From Channa striata (taxonomy: Eukaryota; Chordata; Actinopteri; Anabantiformes; Channidae): DNA of 64,000 nt. Below are positions 55,387 through 64,000 of this stretch, in pieces. Each line of letters starts with the position of its first letter. The stretch's first letter is position 1. Under the pieces are notes generated by a model. That model was not told the origin of the DNA, did no database searches, and was given only the letters and a program-made list of their open reading frames with translations. Location: positions 10,399,665 to 10,463,664 of the forward strand of contig CM065172.1 in assembly GCA_033026295.1 (NCBI GenBank), given 5' to 3'. Made by a program: the position numbers and the translations under genes.

Positions 55387-55476
55387 ATGGCGACCTTTGG
55401 CATTTTGAAAATTTTCTACTGCCACTCATCCGCCATGTTTTCCTGCAGTGGATATGATGGAAATGTTGAGAGAAAG
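55387..55476 (+). other. exon-like segment of unknown identity (possible first coding exon)
   Basis: A short plus-strand frame begins at ATG in context aacATGGCG and reads MATFGILKIFYCHSS, then AMFSCSGYDGNVERK, 30 codons ending at AAG/gtgaat, a plausible donor. A second ATG within it (GCCATGT) has a good start context. An AT-rich TATA-like catatataa precedes the ATG by about 12 bases, which is unusually close. I recognise no family. It is antisense to putative kazrin intron, and chance is the main alternative. Confidence 0.2.
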
Positions 55477-55946
55477 GTGAATTTAAACATTTTGTGCCAA
55501 GTATTTTTACATAACAAAAGTTAGAAGACTTGACAGCATTTGCTTGTTGAAAGCTGTCTGCGTTTAACCAGTCAGCACAGGTATCACTAACTTTAACTAA
55601 GTCGTGCTGTTGTCAGTAACTTTTTATTAGTTTTAAGCTAATATCCTTCCGGTCATTTTGAGAAAGTTATGTATTTATTGTGATGTCTGTTATTTAGGGA
55701 ACACACCCTTCAAAGTGAGGCTCTCCTCCCCAGCTCTGAAGAGAGGGAGCGGCGATTAGGAGAACAAAGCAGCAAATTAACAAGATAAAATATTATTTTT
55801 CAAATGGAAACAGCAACACAATCCTGCAGAGTTCAGGTGAATTATTTTCAAGCTTTTGATGGGCCAACAAGGCCACAGTTACTATAGCTGCCTGTTGACT
55901 TGGTGTGTTCCTGACAGCGTGTTTTTTTGTTTTCATCTCGACGAAG

Positions 55947-56058
55947 ATTTATATAAAAACGGCGCTCATGCGAACAAAGAGAGGAAACCCCCCCAGTTCA
56001 AAAGCGGCGCACCTCCATGTGCACCGGGCCTCACAGAGTTCACCGAGGAGCAAGTGAA
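55947..56058 (+). other. exon-like segment of unknown identity (possible internal coding exon)
   Basis: Plus-strand acceptor-like tttttttgttttcatctcg-acgaag precedes a frame reading LYKNGAHANKERKPPQFKSG, then APPCAPGLTEFTEEQVK, with a strong donor gtaagttt. The TEFTEEQ block recalls the sequence just before the first EF-hand in myosin light chains, but no EF-hand exon was found downstream. Its phase does not match the donor at 55476, so the two segments cannot be joined as they stand. It may be an unannotated exon, a decayed exon or chance. Confidence 0.25.
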
Positions 56059-59000
56059 GTAAGTTTGATGTGATTCTGTTGTAAATCCTTGATTGTTTGA
56101 GTTTGTGCGGCTGTGACAGTGTGTCTAGAACTATATGAAGGTCTTTGTGTGGGGATGTTGGAGGGTGTTTAGTTTGAGGTTTAGTCAACTTCCAAAGGCC
56201 TTTATTCTGATGGACCGGTCAAGTGTTGGTGAGGGGCAACACTGTGGCATTGTGGGTCGAAGCCATCATGGATGAGGAGGAAGGACACGCAGCCCCAAGT
56301 TACTTTTTTGCACTTGATTCAAAAGGTGCACACGCTAACTGTGTTGTATTTATGATGATGTGCCTTTACATGGACACCAGCCTGAGATATATTGAATTCG
56401 AAAATATGCAATAATTTAAAACTGTATGATGCGTGGCCATTTCTTTGGACAAGTGTAGTAACATTTAACAATAGTTTGCAGGCGGCACCACGACACATTA
56501 CCCAAAGGCCAGTGATTGTCAGACCAACTTCTGCTCCGTGTCTGAGCTGAACTGGGAGGCAAAGACATTAAAATCACTTCATTCCATAATCCACCCCAGG
56601 TATGACTCCACCACCCACTTTGACCTCAATAACAAACACGTATTAAAATTTTCCCATCCCCTGATGAATTAAAAGTTGTGTATTTAGTATAAAAGACATG
56701 GTGCAGCTGATTACAGCTCAATTCTTCTCTTTACTGTATTTCACCATCTGATGGAAACCGGAAAAAGGAATATTACAATGGTTATTGCAAAGACCATGGA
56801 TGAATTATCCCTACATATAACAGGAGGTGGTGAAGCAAGAAGCCACGCTCAAAGCCCTCAACAGATGTCGTGCACTGTTCAACAAAGGAATTACAGTGGA
56901 CAGCACCACTTTGGTGGTCATAGTGGTGGTAAAACATTTTTGGAATGAAGCATTGCACCGTGCTACTGTCAATTCAAATTTGTTATTTGTTCAAAATTTC
57001 AAATGTAATGGAGTTGGGCACAAGTCACATTCCACAGTGGCCAGAGGACTCCAGAGTATCTCAGAACGACCAAGAGGAGCAAACTGTAAAAGGACTGAAC
57101 ACCTGTGTCACCTAAAGAGGGGGACCCGCTGTGCTGTCTCAGTTTATCCCCATTTCGTGTTAACAGTGGACATTTGAAGCATCAGAAAATTATTATGCGC
57201 ATAAATAATTTTGCATACAGTTTTTGTTAGACAGCAAAGTATTTGTAAACCATATTTTGATAGTTAAGACTTTTATGGGCAAAGTGAGCAAAAAATCTGA
57301 TTAATTAAAGAAAATATTTCTGTTGCAGCCTCACTGTAGACATTGAAAAAGGATTAAATCAATAGACCAGGGGCTGTCAGTGACTTTAATATTTATTATA
57401 ATAATAATCATGGCTGTTTGTGAATGTGTTGGGTTCAGCTTGGTGAGCTCTGCTGAATGTAAGCATGAGAACATGGCGATCTTAAAAAGTATGGAATCAT
57501 AAAATAAATCAACCATACTTTGTCCTGCGCTGATGGCATTAATGTTTGAAGAGAGTGTGTCATTAGGGGCCTATTCATGCCCTGGGAGATGATGTAAATG
57601 ACCACATCAGAGGATGGCATGTAAGTTATGTAAGTCACTGGCATGTCAGCGTACAACACTTTAGGGTTTTGTCGTGTAACTTATCACAGCTTTGATCCAT
57701 ACAGATCTCTATCCATGGTTCTGACATCGATTAAGAAGCTACAATATGCAACATAAATCAGTTCATTCTTTGCCTTCCCTTTCTCCAGCTTTGCTTCACT
57801 CTATGCTTCACCACACTTTGCACAGTCCTTCAGGTGTTCGTTATTACCATCTTAAGACAAGAATTCACCAAAACCCTCATATTGCCATGATGGCAAGACA
57901 CTACGTTGTTGTGCCTGGGAGTTTCTAGAATGTTCACCGTGGCAGAGGACAGGGAATGAAATGAATGTGATGTTATAAGGTCAGATGTGTTTTATTCCTG
58001 TTATATTTACATCCCCATATTTTTCTCCTGATCAGAACAATGATCCAATATGTGATGTAACAATCATGATCCAAACTGATCTGTGAATTTTGTGATCCGT
58101 TGCTTCAAAAAAAGTGGTAATTTTTAAAGTGAGTGTTCACCATAATTCCAGCAATATCAATGTCCTTTTCAAATGCTTAGTGTTTTTTTATGCAGATTAT
58201 TTAGTTTTTAATCACCAAAGCAGGACATATTTCTCAGATTGCTGACTTCAAAAGATTAAAGCTGAATTTTAATTAGTTTGTGCTGCTCACAGTTTTGGAA
58301 AAGTCATTAGAAGCATTTAACAGCAATGTTACTCTGGATACTCTACGGTGAAGGTAGACATTCCAGGTCTTTGACAGTCGCAAAGCGGCTTGTTTTCCAG
58401 CTATACCTGCCCTAGCCGCTGCTGATTGCCTTCATCAGGTGTGTTCTCAGATGATGGTGGAGTTTGGAAAGACAAAGTTATTTGGTATCTCTCAGGTTCT
58501 GATTAACTGAACACGCCTGACCCTGACAATTAGCATTGGGTTGTGCTGAGATTAATGAAAAACATGCAGGGCAGAGATCCTTGATAATTCCTGCTCGACA
58601 GATTACAAAGTTCTGCAGACACTATTTAGTGTATTAGGGACACAGTTTCTGAATAAGATGTTTCTGGGGACTGATTCAAATTGGTGAGAAGCATGAGAGA
58701 AATGTCATCCACTTAGCTAACTAGGTTTTTCAAGCAAAAATTTCTGGTTATGAACAAGCAGTACATTCATTTCGAGTAAAGCAAATAATTAAGTTGGGAA
58801 AAAGGGCAATCGTAAGTAAACTTACAGATAAATTAAGTTGCAGTAGTGCCAAACTGTTGATAAGTAAAGCAAATCATTGCAGAATGTCTGACGTAAATCA
58901 GTCAGGTTTATCAAAATTATAAACCTAAGTTGAAAGAACTTAATAGAATTGTGTGTTACCAAGTGAAGTGATATAATCAAGTTGTACCAACTATTCTCTT

Positions 59001-59736
59001 TTCACAGTGGAAAGAGGAAAAGGCACTGGAATCCTTTCTTTGTGTCAAGTGTGTGTGTGTGTGTGTCGACAGCCAAATCTAAAGATTCAATAACTGCGTT
59101 TGGCAGGACATGATAGAGACACACAGTAGAACAAACAAACCTTTGAAGATATTTCCTTCTTATGAATTTTTAAAAGGAGGAAATAAACTTGAATAAAAGG
59201 AAGAAGCAATAATGTTTATGACATTTCTCTTGCTTCATTTTTTTTATAAAAAGGCCAGAAAAAAAAGATAGCAAAGTGTACTGGGATCAGTCAAGTGAAC
59301 GATCAATATTCAGCAACCCTCCTCTTTGATGAATCACTGGACTAATGATGGAGCTCGGATCAATGGTCTGCTGCTGAAAAATTCAAGATATTCTTATTCC
59401 GAAACTTAATGCACAACCTCTGCAAACGGATGAATATTTCATAGCGGTGGCTCACATACTGACATCAGAGCAGTGTGCGACTTTGTCGTTCTGTCATTTT
59501 GGTTAAAACTTGGAGAAATTTGTCAAAATCACTTACAGTACTGAGGCACAATCTCACGGTTCAAGGTGAACAATAAAAAGAAAAGCAGAAATAAATAATG
59601 TACGTGTCAAGAGCCTAACTCTGTCAGTTCACTTTCATATCTTTATTGTCAGCATTTATTCTAAATATATTTTCATTTATGTTGTGTCATCTCACCCGTT
59701 GCTTTTATGTTTTCCTGTCTGAGATTTAGACATTTC

Positions 59737-59760
59737 ATTTGCATTTCACTGTATTTGCAT
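59737..59760 (+). promoter_or_regulatory. tandem octamer (POU/Oct) motifs
   Basis: Two ATTTGCAT octamers lie in the same orientation, at 59737-59744 and 59753-59760, 16 bp start to start. The second runs into ATTAAA, a homeodomain-like core. Confidence 0.4.
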
Positions 59761-61210
59761 ATTAAATTCTCAATGCCTCTGCAGCTCAAAAAAGGGAGGA
59801 GAACAAGAATATCTTTTTAACGTAAAGTCATTACCACTTAACAAGAAAAGCCCATTTCCATCTTTCCTGAGCAGAAATATACTAATGTGTATAAGGCAGT
59901 TCTTCCGTTGGAACGCGGCTGTTTACATGCTGCGATGATTTAACCTTTTCAAACAGAGCCACAATGCAGTGAACACGCAAAGGAATTTAAACTTAGAAAA
60001 CCTTGACCTTTTTTTAATTTGGCTGGAGCTCGGTCTGAAAGTGAAGTTATCAGACCTTTCTATCAAACATTATATGAATTGACATTAATCAAAGGTGACT
60101 CTGCATTTTTGCAGCGTCCTTGTTATAGTTGGGTTTTCGACCCCACCAGCGCCTCACAAAGATCACGCTAATTACACCTAGGGTCATTTCCATTTCATAC
60201 TGTTAATCAGCGTACAAAACATTAAGTTCTTCATGCATAATTAATTAGAAAATGACAATCATTTTCCTAAACCATTCACCCACTCACAATTTGCACTGGA
60301 CACGTTTCTCATATAGTGTCTGGAATTGCAATGTACAATAAATGTCTGCAAACCATTAATATCCATACGCAAACTAAAGGAGATCACTATCTCCTCCTTA
60401 TTTGACAATGACTGGCGTTGTCTTCAGGTCAGACAGCAGGTACATGGCAGAGGACAGACTGCAGTGCTGTGCCACGTTACCCGGATCTCTACAGTGAGCA
60501 CTTTACTATAGGGATGTTTCAGGCTGAAAACTTGCAGTCAGCCTCATAAGATTCACAACTGGATTTGCAACTGCATTGCAGATGTGTCACCAGGAGGCTG
60601 CATTGGTCATTGTTTCTAACAGTTTATAGCAATACCAGTTCAGAACTAACTGGTTAATCTTGGGCAAACCACTGGAAAGGTTGTCTGCGAGTTGTCCAGT
60701 TCTCCGCTCGGCTCCCCTGTCTATACATCAGACGTTTTTGGCCAATACATCCTTCCTGCGGAAGTGTGGGTGACTGTTCTCTGACAGCAACCGTCAACGT
60801 GTTCACATGTGTACGAGCTTCGCTGTCAGGAGAGCTGTTACTCTTTAAAACGGTGGTGGGTCTACATCCGTTTACAGGAGGGCTGCTGTGTGAGAAGAAA
60901 GCAGGCTAAGCTCAATGTGACAGTTCGTGTGTCAAAACCCCTGAATTTTATATGTAAACGTCATACGGCATGTGCTCTGAGTTCAGTTCGGTTTCAAGTG
61001 TGTTTTGAAAGGAGGCAAAAAACTGCTCAGGTTGAGGTTCCCTCTCATCAATAGGCCAGCTGTTTTCTGTGACCAATCACATTAAGTGAGAAGTATAAGA
61101 GTCAACTTCAGCTTCAGGACAAGACATATTCATGCAAAACATCAGCAGCTCACGTGATATTACTTTGATGGAATGATGAAACTGAACATATTGTCTATTG
61201 CTGTTTTTAC

Positions 61211-61285
61211 CTTGGCTTCTACCACTGCCTCTTCCAGCACAGCCAGCTCTAAAGCCAGAGGGGCCGACACAGTTTTCTCTCGCAG
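61211..61285 (-). CDS. kazn: candidate upstream coding exon of kazrin (N-terminal extension)
   Basis: This is a 75-nt minus-strand exon candidate, 25 codons long, reading LREKTVSAPLALELAVL followed by EEAVVEAK. The acceptor is tttactttag before CTGCGAG; the donor is GCCAAG/gtaaaaac. The exon is phase 0 at both ends, so it splices in frame to the firm kazrin exon at 41727-41916 and gives ...EEAVVEAK-AKILKMMDDNK.... The join continues a heptad-like pattern of hydrophobic residues, as expected for an extended coiled coil. Of the other two frames, one has a stop and one is open but Gly/Cys-rich. It lies about 19.3 kb upstream of the firm exon. The splice sites and frame are seen directly; membership of the kazrin transcript is inferred. 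It could instead be a chance exon-like segment or belong to another minus-strand transcript. Confidence 0.6.
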
Positions 61286-63056
61286 CTAAAGTAAAATGAG
61301 GACAGGATTAATGACCGTCACAGAGCACTGATAAAACCTTTAGCTTGTCATGATCTGGCCCTTTATTGTCATTTACTGTTTTGGGCTTTTATTTTGTAAC
61401 TCTCTTCCCCATTTCCTGTTCCATGACACACTGAGGCTACATAATTTTCCACACAATAGTTTTCCATTTTGTGCACTGTAAATTTATCCACAAATTTATG
61501 TGCCCTGCTCTTAGTTACTGTCTTACCAGCTTTTGCTTTTGCTTTTGCTCCTTGTGTGTGTCCCACCCACCTTGATCACACTTTACTTATCCCAAGCGGG
61601 TTGTTAGTTTAACCCCCTCGTAGTTCTGGTCCTACCTTGTGTTTTAGAGCTCCTCTGTACTGTGTCTTGCTTGCCTTTATTATGATCCTGTAAAAGCCTA
61701 GTCGCCCCATTGTGACTTTCAGTTGCCCCTGTGGATATCCTGTGTTCATCCATCTATCGGTTAGATCACCCCATCTCTTTTCTGACTAGTTCCAGTAATC
61801 TCGTTGTGCACTGCTTCATTTAGTCTGACGTTTGTGTTTGCCTGGTCTTCTGTTTATTTTCGATGGTCCGGTCTCGAGTTCCTTTTTGGAGTTTTATTTC
61901 CCACAGTGTTTGTTGTACATCTATTCCTGCCTCCTCCAGGAGTGAATTTGGTTATTTTGTTTGTTCCTCTAGAGTTTTTTCAATAAAAGTCTCATTCTTC
62001 ATTTGCTCCCTCTCACTGTTCATTCCTGACATGGCTTTGGAATTTAATGGTCTATTTCTATTAGTGTCCTGCTTGTCTATAATTAGTTCATAAATCACAA
62101 TTAAAATGGCCAATTGTGTTAATGTGATTAGAAGGAGCTACTGTTGCGAGTGAAATAAAAGCGCTGCATGCATAACACTCTTTTATCATAGTGTGAGTTG
62201 ATCATTTGCAGGTCTTTGGAAGGATTTAGATCTGATAAGTGGGAAGTTGTGTGGTTCTTCCAGTACTGCCATTCTTTAACACATTGCCACAATCAACAAA
62301 GGCATCCTTTCTAAACCGTCACAAATAAACACGCTCTGTCACGATATAAATGTTTTAATCCCTTTAGTGCAGAGACCAGCAGCACATGCACCGAGAACAA
62401 GTGTAGTTTCATTTACTCTTGATTTGCACAGGTGGTTCTAGCATAAAATTAAAGAAGGCATCTGAAAATCAAACAACCACCTTTCATATAAAAGCTCCAA
62501 TATGTGACATTTGTCCACCATTTGGTATGTGCAGAGTATGTCTTCACACACAGCATTCCGTCTGTGTCACAGGAGGCTTTATATATCACACTGATACATA
62601 CTCTAAGTTATAGAGTATGTAAAATACACACTGCACATTTAAAGACCAGGAGTGAAAAGAATTATATGTCCCCCAACTGTGAAGGAGTCCTGTCAAAGAC
62701 ACTCATATCAGTGAGCTCCATGTGTCTTTCTGGGCTGTTTTTCTTGGGTATAATTCTACAGATGCAATGTGCATGACAGCCATATCCACCCATACTGTCC
62801 TCCAACCAAAGGGGCTTTTAGGACAGTAAATTCACACAAAAGGAGGATAGTGCTCCGTATACTCACTGGGTTACTTTTTTTCACAATGCACTTTATGTGA
62901 TACCTAAAAACCTGCCTTGATAAGTATTCAGGAAAACAAATAAATAGACCAATAACTTGCCAAAGAGATAAACAGATTAGTAGACATAGATGCGTGTGTC
63001 AATAATATAAATATTGATTTAAGCATTTAAGAACTGACACACAGCAAATGGCATAC
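61286..63056 (-). other. putative short kazrin intron between the two upstream exon candidates
   Basis: The stretch is bounded by a gtatgcc donor (minus, at 63056) and a tttactttag acceptor (minus, at 61286), giving an intron of about 1.77 kb. About 690 bp of it, 61346-62031, looks like an inserted repeat with LTR-like ends. A (TTTTGC)n hexamer run lies at about 61533-61550. Otherwise there is nothing coding. Confidence 0.45.
61346..62031 (+). mobile_element. possible solo LTR-like insertion
   Basis: The 686-bp segment starts TGTCA and ends TGACA, the short inverted TG...CA termini typical of long terminal repeats. It is T/C-rich on the plus strand and unlike its flanks. Near the 3' end it carries a polyadenylation-like caataaaag at 61981-61989. 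The texture resembles widespread teleost repeats that begin GTCATG and end CCTGACA. No coding sequence is present, and no target-site duplication is evident beyond a possible GCT, so an LTR, another non-autonomous element or chance ends are all possible. Confidence 0.35.
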
Positions 63057-63194
63057 TTGCTTCAGGATATTGCTTTCACCACTCTGAGCCGAGGTCTTGC
63101 CGCTGCTACAAGATAGATATGCGCCATCTGCAGCAGCTTTCAGCACGTCCCCATCACACAAGCCATCTAATAACTTGTGCCAGATAGTCAGATG
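63057..63194 (-). CDS. candidate upstream coding exon of kazrin or an overlapping minus-strand transcript
   Basis: This 138-nt minus-strand candidate has 46 codons, reading HLTIWHKLLDGLCDGDVLKA, then AADGAYLSCSS and ending SGESNILKQ. The chosen acceptor is attgtgcag before CATCTG, with only a modest pyrimidine tract; the donor is AAGCAA/gtatgcc. An in-frame TGA lies just upstream at about 63246-63248, so the exon must begin after it. AG sites at gatgaag and at ttattag are alternative acceptors. The chosen exon is phase 0 at both ends and joins in frame to 61211-61285 and then to the firm kazrin exon. I do not recognise the peptide from any family. Codon choice and composition look protein-like (Trp, Asp, Leu and Lys without low-complexity runs). 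The true first exon would be off the right edge. Confidence 0.5.
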
Positions 63195-64000
63195 CTGCAC
63201 AATATTACCTTCATCCAAAAATGTACCCCCGGGAGCAACACCCAATCAAACCCGCTTGTCTTTTGCCATCCAAATCATGTTATACTAATAATGTTACACA
63301 CTCAAACAGGCTTACAGGATTACAACCTTCTCTGGAACCTAGAATCTGTGCTAAAAACAAACACGAAAATCTTCTTCTGCAAGAAGATTATTTCAGTGTG
63401 TATGTATGAATACATGTGAGACACTGCGATCACAAGCATTCCAGCACACCAGATCTCGTTATAATTTATTTTAAAAGCCCATCTGAAACCATATCCTCCA
63501 CACTGAGGAAAATGTTTAAATGCAGATTCGGTGGAAGAAATATGATGCATTAAGCGGTTTGTGCCTCCTGTGAATATACAAAGCTGATCTGAATAATGTC
63601 CAGTTATCCAGAGGAGGCAGCTGGATAGTTACTATAGATAATGCAAAGGGCAATCATTTAGTAGTTTTAATGCGTTTCGTTCTTTACCCCCATTCTTAAT
63701 TACAGATAACAGCAGTGCTTGTTTAGCTGATTCTAAAAGCCTCAGGGGGAAAGGACACTATTGCCTGCTGGGAAAGTGAGAGTCATTTGTTCTAATTTAT
63801 TATTTATCTATTGGAGGAGGCTGAGTTATCAGAAAAAAAAGCTAAATTGAAAGACACCCAAGCATGCCCAGGCCAAGTCAGCAAAAAATGCAGAAGAATA
63901 TGCAGCTCTGATGAGGCTTTCATAGAAAGAAGAAAATGTATGAGGAAGGAGAGCTGTGCATGTGAGCGACTGTCGGAAACACACGGTGGGAAAGCTCGAT
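63195..64000. other. non-coding DNA to the right edge (upstream of the first exon candidate)
   Basis: No exon with credible splice sites was found. The sequence is AT-rich with no recognisable repeat. It would contain the 3' part of the preceding kazrin intron if 63057-63194 is an internal exon, as its acceptor suggests. Confidence 0.5.

Larger units (their letters stand above)
41917..61210 (-). other. kazn: putative kazrin intron upstream of the main N-terminal exon
   Basis: This would be an intron if the exon at 61211-61285 belongs to kazrin; otherwise it is 5' flanking or intronic DNA. It holds an imperfect (GT)n at 42220-42258, a homeobox-motif-rich patch at 44770-44885, two RFX X-boxes at 45861-45873 and 45913-45925, an (ATTT)n run at about 46039-46060, two tRNA-derived SINEs at 49318-49530 and 52715-52917, a (TG)n at 50786-50828, an unexplained exon-like plus-strand patch at 55387-56058 and tandem octamers at 59737-59760. 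No other coding sequence could be supported. Confidence 0.6.

Noticed and set aside
56751..57177. Overlapping plus frames (65 and 116 codons) downstream of the exon-like patch
   Set aside because: Checked as possible continuation of 55947-56058; no acceptor in phase, no EF-hand or other domain.
1..64000. CRISPR arrays, operons, rRNA or intact tRNA genes
   Set aside because: None seen. The only tRNA-like sequences are SINE heads, and the sequence is clearly eukaryotic intronic DNA.

Overview
This is vertebrate genomic DNA, almost entirely intronic, and almost certainly from a teleost fish. It is AT-rich with long non-coding stretches, (CA)n microsatellites, GT-AG splice sites, two tRNA-derived SINEs of teleost type and a decayed Tc1/mariner element. 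There is no prokaryotic gene organisation. The species cannot be fixed from this window.

One gene can be named: kazrin (kazn), on the minus strand. Its 5' side is at high coordinates and the rest of the gene lies off the left edge. The firm exon is 41727-41916, which encodes the conserved N-terminal coiled coil that in the long mammalian isoform begins at Met-Met-Glu-Asp-Asn-Lys-Gln. Two further minus-strand exon candidates lie upstream, at 61211-61285 and 63057-63194. Both have splice sites and both join in phase 0 to the firm exon, so they would extend the reading frame N-terminally beyond the mammalian start as I remember it. A fourth candidate, 19666-19759, lies inside the following intron. 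It looks like an alternative first exon with its own ATG, and its donor has the same phase (1) as the firm exon.

Layout by region: 1-19665 is intron with simple repeats, a G-quadruplex motif and a perfect 20-bp palindrome. 19666-19759 is the alternative first exon. 19760-41726 is intron with a dead Tc1 element (20255-21022), a truncated (ATCC)n-(GACA)n repeat (24119-24245), a GC-rich patch (33090-33480) and paired RFX-like motifs. 41727-41916 is the main exon. 41917-61210 is intron with RFX X-boxes (45861-45925), two SINEs (49.3 and 52.7 kb), an unexplained exon-like plus-strand patch (55.4-56.1 kb) and tandem octamers (59.7 kb). 61211-63194 holds the upstream exon pair, separated by a possible solo LTR-like insertion.

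Most open reading frames in the window are chance frames in intronic DNA and are not annotated. Conserved non-coding elements are likely in introns of this size, but a single sequence cannot prove conservation, so they are reported only as candidates.
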